47,894 bases of DNA, from positions 1 to 47,894 of the forward strand of contig ONCF01000001.1 of the NCBI GenBank assembly GCA_900316275.1. The letters run 5' to 3'. Under the pieces are notes generated by a model. That model searched no databases. It was given only the letters and a program-made list of their open reading frames with translations, and was not told where the DNA came from. The position numbers and the translations under genes are program-made. This document shows positions 23,956-32,614 of this stretch, piece by piece (the first letter of the stretch is position 1; the number at the start of each line of letters is the position of its first letter). The DNA comes from an uncultured Veillonellaceae bacterium. Its GTDB lineage: Bacteria; Bacillota; Negativicutes; Selenomonadales; Selenomonadaceae.

Positions 23956-25235
23956 GGCAGTTTGGCAGCAGCCGGCTCCTGCTCGCGCCTTTGGGCATTG
24001 TGCTGGCCGGTCTGCTTGTACTCATCGCGAAAAAGCATATCCTGGGCTTTGCGAGCCCGACGGAACTGCTCGCCGGTATGGACTGGTCCTTTGCCCCGTG
24101 GCTGGGGCTGGCCTGCGTACTGGCCGTGTTTATTCAGGTGCTGCTCGTGCGCTGCCGCGCCGACAGCTGGCTGTTCCCTATCGCCTTGACCCTTGTGAGC
24201 GTGGGCGCGGTAGAAATCGGCCGTTTGAAAATGGCGCTTTTTGCGCCACAGCTGCGCTGGCTCTGCGTGGCGCTGCTCGTCTTTCTGGGTGTGCTTTCGC
24301 TCTGGCGGCAGTGGCAGCGGCTGCTGGACTATCCCTATCTGTTGGGACTCGTCTGCGTCGTGGTGCTCGGTCTGCCCATGGTGCTGGGCACAGAAATCGG
24401 CGGCAGCAAGAACTGGCTCGTGCTCGGGCCGCTTTCGGTGCAGCCGTCGGAGTTTGGCAAAATTCTCATTCTGTTTTTCCTCGCGGCCTACCTGTCGGAC
24501 CACCGGCAGGTGCTGACGGCCGCGCGGCGGCGTCTGCTCCTGCTGCGCCTGCCGCCTTTGCGCTTTATCGCGCCGCTCATCTGCATCTGGGGCCTCGCCG
24601 TGCTCATGTTCGTCGTGGAGAAAGACCTCGGTTCGGCACTGCTGTTTTTCGGCATCGCCGTGCTCATGACCTACATGGCGACGGGCAGCAAGAGCTACGT
24701 CTTTCTCGCCCTGGCCTTCTTTGGCCTGGCGGCGGCCGTGAGTTATGCGCTGTTCGGTCACGTGCGCGTGCGTGTGGCCATCTGGCTGAACCCCTGGTCT
24801 GACCCGAACGGCATGGCCTATCAGGTCGTGCAGTCGCTCTTTGCCTTCGGCACGGGCGGCATCTGGGGCACGGGCTTCGGCTTCGGCCATCCGGGCTTTA
24901 TTCCCGAGGTGCACACAGACTTCATCTACGCGGCGATTGCCGAGGAGTGGGGCCTCGTGGGCGCACTCATGGTGCTCGTCTGCTATGTGCTGCTGTTCTG
25001 GCGCGGCATCTGCATCGCGCTGGCTTGTAGTGAGGAGAAAAAGGCCCTGTTGGCCGCCGGCTGTGCGGCGCTTATGCTCTTGCAGGCGTTTATCATCGTA
25101 GCCGGCGTCACGAAATTCCTGCCACTCACGGGCATCACGCTGCCGTTTGTGAGCTATGGCGGCAGCTCGCTCGTATCCTGCTTTATGCTGCTGGGCATCC
25201 TGGCGGCACTCTCAGTGGGGAGGCGGACGGCATGA
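23952..25235 (+). CDS. SEDS-family peptidoglycan polymerase (RodA/FtsW)
   Basis: This 427-residue polytopic membrane protein has about ten transmembrane segments and SEDS motifs GSKNWL, LSVQPSEFGKI (near 158-168) and the C-terminal TDFIYAAIAEEWGLVG and TGITLPFVSYGGSS. SEDS proteins polymerise glycan strands from lipid II together with a class B PBP, whose gene follows with a 4-base overlap. Whether it serves elongation (RodA) or division (FtsW) cannot be decided; operon order favours the RodA-like partner of PbpA. Confidence 0.92.
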   Translation: MRQFGSSRLLLAPLGIVLAGLLVLIAKKHILGFASPTELLAGMDWSFAPWLGLACVLAVFIQVLLVRCRADSWLFPIALTLVSVGAVEIGRLKMALFAPQLRWLCVALLVFLGVLSLWRQWQRLLDYPYLLGLVCVVVLGLPMVLGTEIGGSKNWLVLGPLSVQPSEFGKILILFFLAAYLSDHRQVLTAARRRLLLLRLPPLRFIAPLICIWGLAVLMFVVEKDLGSALLFFGIAVLMTYMATGSKSYVFLALAFFGLAAAVSYALFGHVRVRVAIWLNPWSDPNGMAYQVVQSLFAFGTGGIWGTGFGFGHPGFIPEVHTDFIYAAIAEEWGLVGALMVLVCYVLLFWRGICIALACSEEKKALLAAGCAALMLLQAFIIVAGVTKFLPLTGITLPFVSYGGSSLVSCFMLLGILAALSVGRRTA

Positions 25236-26629
25236 ACGATTGGCGTATGCATAGGCAGATTTTGGGCGCGGCCGCCTTCCTGCTCGTCTGCGTGGCGGCG
25301 CTCGGTGCCTATGTCATCTGGCTCATGACCTGGGAGGCTGACGAACTCGCGGGCAATCCGCTCAATATGCGGCGCAGCGCGACACAGGCCAACATCATCC
25401 GCGGCACTATTTTCGACGCACAGGGGCGGGCCCTGGCCCAGAACCGCGCTGACGGCACGCGCAGCTACCCCATGGGGGCGGCGTTTGCGGCCGTCACGGG
25501 CTATACGGGACAGGAAATCGGCAGTGCGGGCATCGAGGCCCATGCGAACCGTGACCTGCTCGGTGAGACGGCGGACATGAGCCGCCTCGGCCCCTTGGCT
25601 CAGCTGTTCCAGTCCGACCGTGGCGACGATGTCTACCTGACCATCGAGAGTGATGCGCAGCAGGCAGCCTACGACGGGCTGGCTGGCCGGCGCGGGGCCG
25701 TCGTGGTCCTGGATGCGGCGACGGGGGCCGTGCTGGCTATGGTCAGCTCGCCCTCGTATGACCCGAACAATATCGAGCAGCAGTGGCAGGCACTGTCGCA
25801 GCAGGAGGGCGGGCCGCTGCTGAACCGCGCCGTGCAGGGCTTGTACCCGCCCGGTTCGACCATCAAGCCGCTCATCGCCGATGCGGCGCTGCGCGAGGAC
25901 GTCACAACGACGAGTGAGACGTTTGACTGCACGGGCGTGCTCGACGTGGGCGGCGGTCATACCATCCGCGAGAGTCACGGTGAGGTGCACGGTACGGTCG
26001 ATTTGCAAAAGGCGCTGACCGAGTCCTGCAACGTGACATTCGGTACACTGGGCATGCGCCTCGGCGACAAGCGCCTGCAGAGCGCGTTCGAGCGTTTCGG
26101 TTTCGACCAGGAAATCGGCGGTGACATTCTGATGACGAAATCACATCTGCCCCCGTTTGGCACGCTGGGCTCAGGCGACCAGGCGCAGACGGCCATCGGC
26201 CAGAGCAGCCTGCTCGTGACGCCTATGCACATGGCGCTGCTGGCGGCGGGCATTGCGAACGGCGGCACCATCATGGAGCCGTATCTCGTGCAGCGCGTCG
26301 TGACGCCGGGCGGCCTTACGGTGCGTGAGACTGTGCCGCAGACCTGGCGTAAGGATGTGACGACGCCCAGCCGGGCTGCGCTCCTCGATACCTATATGGA
26401 GGACGTGGTGAAAAAGGGCACGGGCCGCGCCGCGAATATCAGTGGCGTGCGCGTCACGGGCAAGACGGGCACGGCAGAGAATGCGCAGGGCGAGGATCAC
26501 GCGTGGTTCATCGGCTCGGCGCAGCTGCCGAACCGCAAAATCGTCTTTGCCATTATCGTGGAGAACAGCGGTGGCGGCGGCACGGAGGCCGCGCCAATAG
26601 CGCGCAAGATTATTTTGAGCCTGTCCTGA
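25232..26629 (+). CDS. Class B penicillin-binding protein (PbpA-like transpeptidase)
   Basis: The 465-residue protein has one N-terminal membrane anchor (about 10-32), a short dimerisation region, and a transpeptidase domain. Active-site motifs are SxxK with Ser209 (GSTIK), SxN at 265-267 (SCN) and KTG at 411-413 (GKTGTAEN). The size is closer to mycobacterial PbpA than to the 600 to 700 residue PBP2/FtsI forms. It cross-links peptidoglycan outside the membrane in concert with the adjacent SEDS polymerase. Confidence 0.93.
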   Translation: MNDWRMHRQILGAAAFLLVCVAALGAYVIWLMTWEADELAGNPLNMRRSATQANIIRGTIFDAQGRALAQNRADGTRSYPMGAAFAAVTGYTGQEIGSAGIEAHANRDLLGETADMSRLGPLAQLFQSDRGDDVYLTIESDAQQAAYDGLAGRRGAVVVLDAATGAVLAMVSSPSYDPNNIEQQWQALSQQEGGPLLNRAVQGLYPPGSTIKPLIADAALREDVTTTSETFDCTGVLDVGGGHTIRESHGEVHGTVDLQKALTESCNVTFGTLGMRLGDKRLQSAFERFGFDQEIGGDILMTKSHLPPFGTLGSGDQAQTAIGQSSLLVTPMHMALLAAGIANGGTIMEPYLVQRVVTPGGLTVRETVPQTWRKDVTTPSRAALLDTYMEDVVKKGTGRAANISGVRVTGKTGTAENAQGEDHAWFIGSAQLPNRKIVFAIIVENSGGGGTEAAPIARKIILSLS

Positions 26630-26740
26630 GCACTGGCCAGTACAGCTAGCGGCGCCAGAGAGCATGGCATTTATGATAGATAGGGCGACGCAGATATGTT
26701 CATCAGCGCAGCCCGGGAACGATGGTTAGGAGGAAATGAC

Positions 26741-28486
26741 ATGACCCAGCGGGTATTAGACCAGCGGTATGAGCTGCAGGAAAAAATCGGTGGCGGCGGC
26801 ATGGCTGACGTCTATAAGGCGATGGATCTGGTGCTCGGCCGCACCGTGGCCGTGAAAATCCTGCATGAGCAGTTCAAGAGCGATGAGGAGTTCATCACGA
26901 AATTCCAGCGCGAGGCACAGGCCGCTGCGCGCCTGTCCCACCCCCACATCGTCAATATCTACGACGTCGGGCAGTCGGAGGGCGACCACTATATCGTCAT
27001 GGAGTACGTGCCGGGCACGACGCTGAAAGAGCGCATCAAGCAGCAGGGGCACCTGCCTGTGGCGGAGGCGCTGCAGACGGCGCGGGAAATCGCCAGTGCG
27101 CTGGCACACGCGCATACGCACGGGCTCGTGCACTGCGATATCAAGCCGCACAATATCCTTGTCATGGCCGATGGTCAGGTCAAGGTGGCGGATTTCGGTA
27201 TCGCACGCGCCGTGACGGAGTCGACGATGACCTACAGCGGCAACGTCGTGGGCTCGGTGCATTATTTCTCCCCTGAGCAGGCGCGTGGTACCATGATTAC
27301 GCCGAAGTCGGACGTCTACTCACTCGGCGTCGTACTCTACGAGATGCTCACGGGCCAGCTGCCGTTCACGGGCGAGACGCCGGTCAGCATCGCGATGAAG
27401 CATCTGCAGGAGGAGCCAGTCCCCGTGCGGCAAATTGACCCAGCCATCCCGCCTGTGGTCGAGGCCATTGTGAGCCGCGCCATGAGCAAGGACCCGGCTA
27501 TGCGGCCGGACAGCAACGAGCTCGTGCACGATATCGAGCAGGCCGAGCAGATGCTGCGCGGCAACGCGAACTTTGCGGCGAGCGAGGACCCATATGCGAC
27601 GCGCGTCATGCCCGCAGTGCAGCCCACGGCGCAGCCACTGCCGCCACGTCGTGCACAGCCGGCGGGGCTGGACGAGGAGGCGCCAAAGTCGGCTTTTAAG
27701 TCGAAGAAATTCATCTTTGGTCTCGTGTTCGTACTGCTCATGGGCTTCTTTGTCGGCGCCTTTATGAGCTACGGTGAGTTCTGGAGCACGGCGGAGGTCG
27801 AGGTGCCGAACGTCACGGGCCAACAGCTCGCGGTGGCGCGCCAGACGCTGGAGAACAAGAACCTGCGCGTGAGCGTGCAGGAGGAGAATAACGCCGACGT
27901 GCCAGCGGGCGAGGTCATTGCACAGGACCCGGAGGCCGGTGCCAAGGTCAAGGAAAAGCGCGTCGTGACGCTCAAAGTCAGCAAGGGCGGCCAGGAAATG
28001 GAGATGCCCGACGTGCGCGGTCTCAGCAAAGCGGACGCCATTGCCAAGCTGGAGAAAATGGGCCTCAAGGTCAACGTCTACGAGAAAAACTCGGAGGACG
28101 AGGCGGGCACGGTGCTTGACACTGACCCGCGTCCCGGCAAGAAGATTACGAAGGGCAGTTCCGTCGAGCTCGTCGTGAGCAAGGGCAAGAAGGTCAAAAA
28201 GGTCAACGTGCCGGATGTGGTGACGATGGAGTCCAGCGCCGCCAAGACGCTGCTGCAGGCACGTGGCTTTAAGGTCGAGGTCGTACAGCAGCCGGTGACG
28301 GGCGCCACGCCGGGCACGGTCGTGAGCCAGTCGCTCTCGGGCGAGGCTGACGAGGGCGCTACGGTGACCATCACGGTGGCCGAGCGCAAGCAGAAGGAAA
28401 AAGAGAAGCAGAACCAGAGTGCGGCAGGTGGAGCTGAGAATAATGCAGCCCCCGTGCCGGGAACCGGGACAGGCAAGGGTAAGTGA
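26741..28486 (+). CDS. PASTA-domain Ser/Thr kinase (PknB/PrkC/StkP)
   Basis: The 581-residue protein has a cytoplasmic kinase domain (about 10-270) with GGGGMADVY, Lys39 in VAVKIL, catalytic Asp133 in HCDIKPHN and Asp151 in ADFG. One membrane segment (about 325-345) follows, and then three extracellular PASTA repeats, each ending in a VxKVSKG-, VVSKG- or VTVAE-like strand, that sense muropeptides or lipid II. A basic, glutamine-rich tail ends it. It is the kinase for the FHA and PP2C genes upstream. TTAGGAGGAAA precedes ATG 26741. The preceding 111 bases show no certain promoter. Confidence 0.96.
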   Translation: MTQRVLDQRYELQEKIGGGGMADVYKAMDLVLGRTVAVKILHEQFKSDEEFITKFQREAQAAARLSHPHIVNIYDVGQSEGDHYIVMEYVPGTTLKERIKQQGHLPVAEALQTAREIASALAHAHTHGLVHCDIKPHNILVMADGQVKVADFGIARAVTESTMTYSGNVVGSVHYFSPEQARGTMITPKSDVYSLGVVLYEMLTGQLPFTGETPVSIAMKHLQEEPVPVRQIDPAIPPVVEAIVSRAMSKDPAMRPDSNELVHDIEQAEQMLRGNANFAASEDPYATRVMPAVQPTAQPLPPRRAQPAGLDEEAPKSAFKSKKFIFGLVFVLLMGFFVGAFMSYGEFWSTAEVEVPNVTGQQLAVARQTLENKNLRVSVQEENNADVPAGEVIAQDPEAGAKVKEKRVVTLKVSKGGQEMEMPDVRGLSKADAIAKLEKMGLKVNVYEKNSEDEAGTVLDTDPRPGKKITKGSSVELVVSKGKKVKKVNVPDVVTMESSAAKTLLQARGFKVEVVQQPVTGATPGTVVSQSLSGEADEGATVTITVAERKQKEKEKQNQSAAGGAENNAAPVPGTGTGKGK

Positions 28487-29367
28487 TGCAGCAGGGTAAA
28501 GTCATTCAGGCGTACAACAGCTTTTTCTACGTGCAGACGGCGGCGGGCCTCGTGACGTGCAAGCTGCGCGGGCGCTTCAAGCAGACGCGCCGTTCCACCG
28601 GCGTGGTGCCGGGCGATGACGTGCAGATAGCGCTTCTGCCCGACGGTACGGGCGTTATCGAGCAGCTGCTGCCGCGGCAGACATTGTTGAAAAGACCAGC
28701 AGTGGCGAATGTCACGCAGGTCGTGCTCACATTTGCGGCGGCGCAGCCGGATTTGCATCCGTTGCTCTTGAATCGTTTCCTCGTGCTCGCGGAATGGTCA
28801 GGCCTGCCGCACATCGCCATCTGCATCAACAAAATGGATTTGCGCCCCGAGGCCGACGGTTTTTTACAGGACTATGCGGCCATCGGCTATCCCGTGTTCT
28901 ACGTGTCGGCGGCTGCGCAGCAGGGTATTGAGCCGTTGCGCGCGCAACTGGCAGGGCAGACGACGGTGTTCGCCGGCCCCTCGGGCGTGGGCAAGTCCTC
29001 GCTTTTAAACGCGCTCGATAGCAGTCTCGCCCTGCAGACAGGGCAGGTGAGTGAGAAAATCAAACGCGGTCGCCATACGACGCGCGCGGCGCAGCTCATC
29101 GCTTGGCAGGACGGCTATATCGTCGATACGCCGGGCTTCTCCGCCATGGAGCTCACGGAGCTTGCGCCGCAGGCGCTGCCGGGGTATTTCCCCGAGTTCT
29201 GTCCGTATCTTGATGCGTGCCGCTTCCAGCCATGCAGCCACAGTCACGAGCCGGAATGTGCTATCAAGCAGGCCGTGGCAGACGGCCAGATTACGCAGGA
29301 GCGTTACGACGCTTACCTGAATATTTTAGAAGAAATCAACACTGCAAGAAAGAAGGCCTATAAATGA
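28486..29367 (+). CDS. rsgA: Ribosome biogenesis GTPase RsgA
   Basis: This approximately 293-residue circularly permuted GTPase helps 30S subunit maturation. An N-terminal OB-fold (1-70) is followed by G4 NKMD, G1 GPSGVGKSS and G3 DTPGF in the permuted order, then a C-terminal zinc-binding set C..CxHxHxxxC (CPYLDAC, PCSHSHEPEC). It is translationally coupled to the kinase gene; ATG 28486 shares one base with the upstream stop, and GTG 28483 is an alternative. Confidence 0.95.
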   Translation: MQQGKVIQAYNSFFYVQTAAGLVTCKLRGRFKQTRRSTGVVPGDDVQIALLPDGTGVIEQLLPRQTLLKRPAVANVTQVVLTFAAAQPDLHPLLLNRFLVLAEWSGLPHIAICINKMDLRPEADGFLQDYAAIGYPVFYVSAAAQQGIEPLRAQLAGQTTVFAGPSGVGKSSLLNALDSSLALQTGQVSEKIKRGRHTTRAAQLIAWQDGYIVDTPGFSAMELTELAPQALPGYFPEFCPYLDACRFQPCSHSHEPECAIKQAVADGQITQERYDAYLNILEEINTARKKAYK

Positions 29368-30035
29368 TTAAAATTGCTCCCTCTATCCTCTCGGCGGACT
29401 TCGCCAACCTGGGGGCCGAGGTGCAGAAGGTGGCAACCGCCGGTGCCGACTACATTCATATCGACGTCATGGACGGTACGTTTGTGCCGAACATCACCAT
29501 CGGCTCGCCGGTGGTCAAGAGCCTGCGCAAATGCACGGACGCGACGTTTGACGTGCATCTCATGGTCGAGCATCCCGAGACGCAGATTGAGGCATTCGCC
29601 GAGGCGGGCGCGGATATCATCACGTTCCACGTGGAGGCAGCGCGCCACAGTCACCGCATCATCCAGCAGATTCACGCCGCGGGCTGCAAGGCCGGCATCG
29701 CGCTGAATCCCGGCACGTCGCTGGCCCTGATTGAGGAGCTCGTGGGCGATGTGGACATGGTGCTCTGCATGACCGTGAACCCCGGTTACGGCGGCCAGAA
29801 ATTCATCGAGTCACAGCTGGAGAAAATCCACATGCTGTACCACAATCTGCACGACCTCGAGCTCGACTGCGACATCGAGGTCGACGGTGGCATCAATGCC
29901 GAGACCAGTAAACTCGTGCGGCAGGCGGGCGCGAACGTGCTCGTGGCCGGCAGTGCCGTCTATGGCGCACCGGACGTCCAGGAGGCCATCACGGCTATCC
30001 GGGGCTTCGAGAGTGAGAATGTACATCAGGACTAA
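29364..30035 (+). CDS. rpe: Ribulose-phosphate 3-epimerase
   Basis: The 223-residue TIM-barrel enzyme interconverts ribulose 5-phosphate and xylulose 5-phosphate. APSILSADFANLG, the metal histidine and Asp in YIHIDVMDGTFVPNI, DVHLMV, the MTVNPGYGGQKFI loop and EVDGGINAET are classic. It overlaps rsgA by 4 bases, a pairing common in Firmicutes. Confidence 0.97.
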   Translation: MIKIAPSILSADFANLGAEVQKVATAGADYIHIDVMDGTFVPNITIGSPVVKSLRKCTDATFDVHLMVEHPETQIEAFAEAGADIITFHVEAARHSHRIIQQIHAAGCKAGIALNPGTSLALIEELVGDVDMVLCMTVNPGYGGQKFIESQLEKIHMLYHNLHDLELDCDIEVDGGINAETSKLVRQAGANVLVAGSAVYGAPDVQEAITAIRGFESENVHQD

Positions 30036-30093
30036 GGACTAAAGCGCGGGGGCGCGCAGGGCGGCGGAGCCGTCCGGAGGAGAAAGAAAAATC

Positions 30094-30777
30094 ATGGAAA
30101 AGGCAGTAGTGTTATTATCGGGCGGCCTCGACAGCTGCACGTGCATGGCCGTGGCCCAGAGTAAAGGCTACGAAATCTATCCCATCAGCTTTAACTATCA
30201 TCAGCGGCATAAAATCGAGCTCGAGGGTGCGAAGCAGATTGCGCAGTACTATCATGTACCGCATCATCTCATCATTGAGACGAATATGGACGCCATCGGC
30301 GGCTCGGCGCTCACGGACAGTCACATTGAGGTGCCGGAGGGTGACGTGAACCGTACGACGGTGCCGCCCACGTATGTGCCGGCGCGCAACCTCATTTTCC
30401 TTTCCTATGCCATGGCCTATGCGGAGACGCTGGGCGCGAGCCACGTCTACATCGGCGTGAACTCCGTCGACTATTCCGGCTATCCCGACTGCCGTCCGGA
30501 GTTCATCCAGAAGTTCCAGGAACTCGCGAATTTCGCGACGACGGCCACGGCCGTGGAGGGCAAGCAGATTACGATTGAAACGCCGCTGCAGAACCTCTCG
30601 AAAAAGGCCATCGTGCTGCTCGGCAGCAAGCTCGGCGCACCGTATCAGTTCACGCACAGCTGCTACAAAGGTGGCGCGAAGGCCTGTGGCGTCTGCGACA
30701 GCTGCAAACTGCGCCTGCAGGGCTTTGCCGAGGCGGGCGTCAAGGATCCCATCGCCTACGAGACGGGGAACGACTGA
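30094..30777 (+). CDS. queC: 7-cyano-7-deazaguanine synthase QueC
   Basis: The 227-residue ATP-dependent enzyme turns 7-carboxy-7-deazaguanine into preQ0 in queuosine synthesis. The PP-loop SGGLDSCT lies at about 9-16, VPARNLIFLSYAMAYAE is conserved and the C-terminal zinc site is built from CYKGG, CGVCDSC. CCGGAGGAGAAAG precedes the ATG. The following folE2 shares one base with the stop. queD, queE and queF are not in the window. Confidence 0.96.
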   Translation: MEKAVVLLSGGLDSCTCMAVAQSKGYEIYPISFNYHQRHKIELEGAKQIAQYYHVPHHLIIETNMDAIGGSALTDSHIEVPEGDVNRTTVPPTYVPARNLIFLSYAMAYAETLGASHVYIGVNSVDYSGYPDCRPEFIQKFQELANFATTATAVEGKQITIETPLQNLSKKAIVLLGSKLGAPYQFTHSCYKGGAKACGVCDSCKLRLQGFAEAGVKDPIAYETGND

Positions 30778-31568
30778 TGCAGGACGTACAGAGCAGTGCG
30801 GATGCGCGCGGCATCGCCATCCAGCGCGTCGGCATCACGGAGGCCCACCTGCCGTTTCTCATCAAGACGAAAACGGGCGATTTCCAGCAGGTGCTGGCGC
30901 GCATCCGCTTCACCGTGGCCCTGCCGCAGGAGTACAAGGGCACGCATATGTCGCGCTTTCTGGAAATTCTCATGCCGTGGAGCCAAAAGCCGCTGGCGGA
31001 GCCCGAAATGGAGCAGATGCTCACGGAGGCGCTCGACCATCTGCAGGCGCAGTCGGCCGAGGTCGCGCTGTCCTTTAAATATTTTGTGGCGCGTCAGGCG
31101 CCCGTGAGCGGCAAGACATCGCTTTTGGATGTGGACTGCTGCTTTATGGGGCGCAAGGCGCGCGGCGAGGCCATGCGCTTTACGCTGGGAGTCGATGTGC
31201 CCTTTACTTCGCTCTGCCCGTGCAGCAAGGCCATCTCGCGCTATGGCGCACACAACCAGCGCTCGCTGTGCCGCGCGCAGGTGCGCTTTGCGGCGGGGCA
31301 GGAGTGTATTTTTATCGAGGATCTCGTGGCGCTGCTGGAGCAGCAGGGCTCGTCGCCTATCTATCCACTGTTGAAGCGTGAGGATGAGAAATACGTGACG
31401 GAGTACGCCTACGAGCACCCGAAATTCGTCGAGGATATCCTGCGCGACTGTGTGCTGGCCCTGCGCCAGCTGCCGGGACTTGCGTGGTTTTCGCTCGCCT
31501 GTGAGAATCAGGAGTCCATTCACAACCACAATGCCTTTGCGAGCCATGAGGAAACGCTGCTGCCGTAG
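30777..31568 (+). CDS. folE2: GTP cyclohydrolase type IB (FolE2)
   Basis: The 263-residue protein belongs to the FolE2/MptA family, which makes 7,8-dihydroneopterin triphosphate from GTP and can use metals other than zinc. The family motif FTSLCPCSKAIS followed by GAHNQRS holds the metal cysteine; KTSLLDVDCCF and SLACENQESIHNHNAFA agree with it. Pairing with queC suggests it supplies the first step of the queuosine path, though folate synthesis is equally possible. Confidence 0.92.
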   Translation: MQDVQSSADARGIAIQRVGITEAHLPFLIKTKTGDFQQVLARIRFTVALPQEYKGTHMSRFLEILMPWSQKPLAEPEMEQMLTEALDHLQAQSAEVALSFKYFVARQAPVSGKTSLLDVDCCFMGRKARGEAMRFTLGVDVPFTSLCPCSKAISRYGAHNQRSLCRAQVRFAAGQECIFIEDLVALLEQQGSSPIYPLLKREDEKYVTEYAYEHPKFVEDILRDCVLALRQLPGLAWFSLACENQESIHNHNAFASHEETLLP

Positions 31569-31610
31569 GATAACTAAGGCGGCGGGCATCTCAAAAGGAA
31601 TGAGGTCTGC

Positions 31611-32600
31611 ATGAATAAATTCTACCGACGGCTGATTTTCCTCATCGTGCTGGTGCTGGCCATTTCCGGCGTCGTCATTTATTCGACGGTAGACATCAAC
31701 ACGCTCAGGAGCCTGGACCGCTTCAAGCCGTGGTCGCTGGCCATGGCTGTCTGTGCCGTGAGCCTGGGCCTGTTCTTTGATGGCAGCCGGCTCATGCATC
31801 TGGTGAAAATTTCGCACGAACGCATTTCCCTGTATCAGGCGGTACAGGTCATTTTTGGCAACTATTTCCTCGCGCTGCTGACACCGGGCGCGACGGGCGG
31901 GGCCGTGGCGCAGCTCATGTTCCTGCGCCACGCGGGGGTGCCTACGGGCAAGGCGGCCGTGCTCGTCATCGTGCGCACGCTGCTTTCGATTTTCTTCCTG
32001 ATTCTCTGCATGCCCTTCATCTTCATGCATGACTCGGGCATTTTGCCGGGCATTTCGAACACGACGCTCATGGTCATTACGCTCACGGCGCTCGCCGGTA
32101 TCGTGCTCATCGTCGTGGGCGCGCGGCACGGTTGGCTGGACTACATCGTCATCCACGCGACGCGGCGGCTGCAGAACGCACGGCGGCGCAAGGTTTTCGC
32201 GTTTTACCGCGACACGAAAAGCGCCATCGAACTGCTCTCGCATTCGCCGCGCTACATGCTTATCGTCTTTGCCGAGTCGGGGCTGAACCTGCTCTGCATT
32301 TACGCCATCGTGCCCTGTCTGTTGCTGGGCCTCGGCGTCATGCACGCGGATTGGTACCTCGTCATGGGGCGCATGATTTTCTTGAACATGCTGCTCTACT
32401 TCACGCCGACGCCGGGTGGTTCCGGTATTGCCGAGGGCGGTTTCGTGCTGCTGTTCAGCGACATAGTGCCTGCGGGCACCGTAGGTATCGTGGCCGTCTG
32501 CTGGCGACTCGTCGCTGAGTACATCCCGTTTATGGTCGGTTTCTACTACACGCTGCGCGTGTTCGGCCGCGACTTCCTGAACCGCCAGCTGAACAAGTGA
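31611..32600 (+). CDS. YbhN/UPF0104-type membrane protein (LPG synthase flippase-like)
   Basis: The 329-residue integral membrane protein has about eight hydrophobic segments and matches the lysylphosphatidylglycerol synthase TM-region/UPF0104 family: ALLTPGATGGAVAQLMFL near 82-99 and FTPTPGGSGIAEGGF near 264-278 are typical. These proteins flip or transport lipids; no aminoacyl-transferase domain is present. Substrate unknown. It stands between folE2 and cbiD and ends 14 bases before the latter. Confidence 0.85.
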   Translation: MNKFYRRLIFLIVLVLAISGVVIYSTVDINTLRSLDRFKPWSLAMAVCAVSLGLFFDGSRLMHLVKISHERISLYQAVQVIFGNYFLALLTPGATGGAVAQLMFLRHAGVPTGKAAVLVIVRTLLSIFFLILCMPFIFMHDSGILPGISNTTLMVITLTALAGIVLIVVGARHGWLDYIVIHATRRLQNARRRKVFAFYRDTKSAIELLSHSPRYMLIVFAESGLNLLCIYAIVPCLLLGLGVMHADWYLVMGRMIFLNMLLYFTPTPGGSGIAEGGFVLLFSDIVPAGTVGIVAVCWRLVAEYIPFMVGFYYTLRVFGRDFLNRQLNK

Positions 32601-32614
32601 AAGGAGCGGACGCG

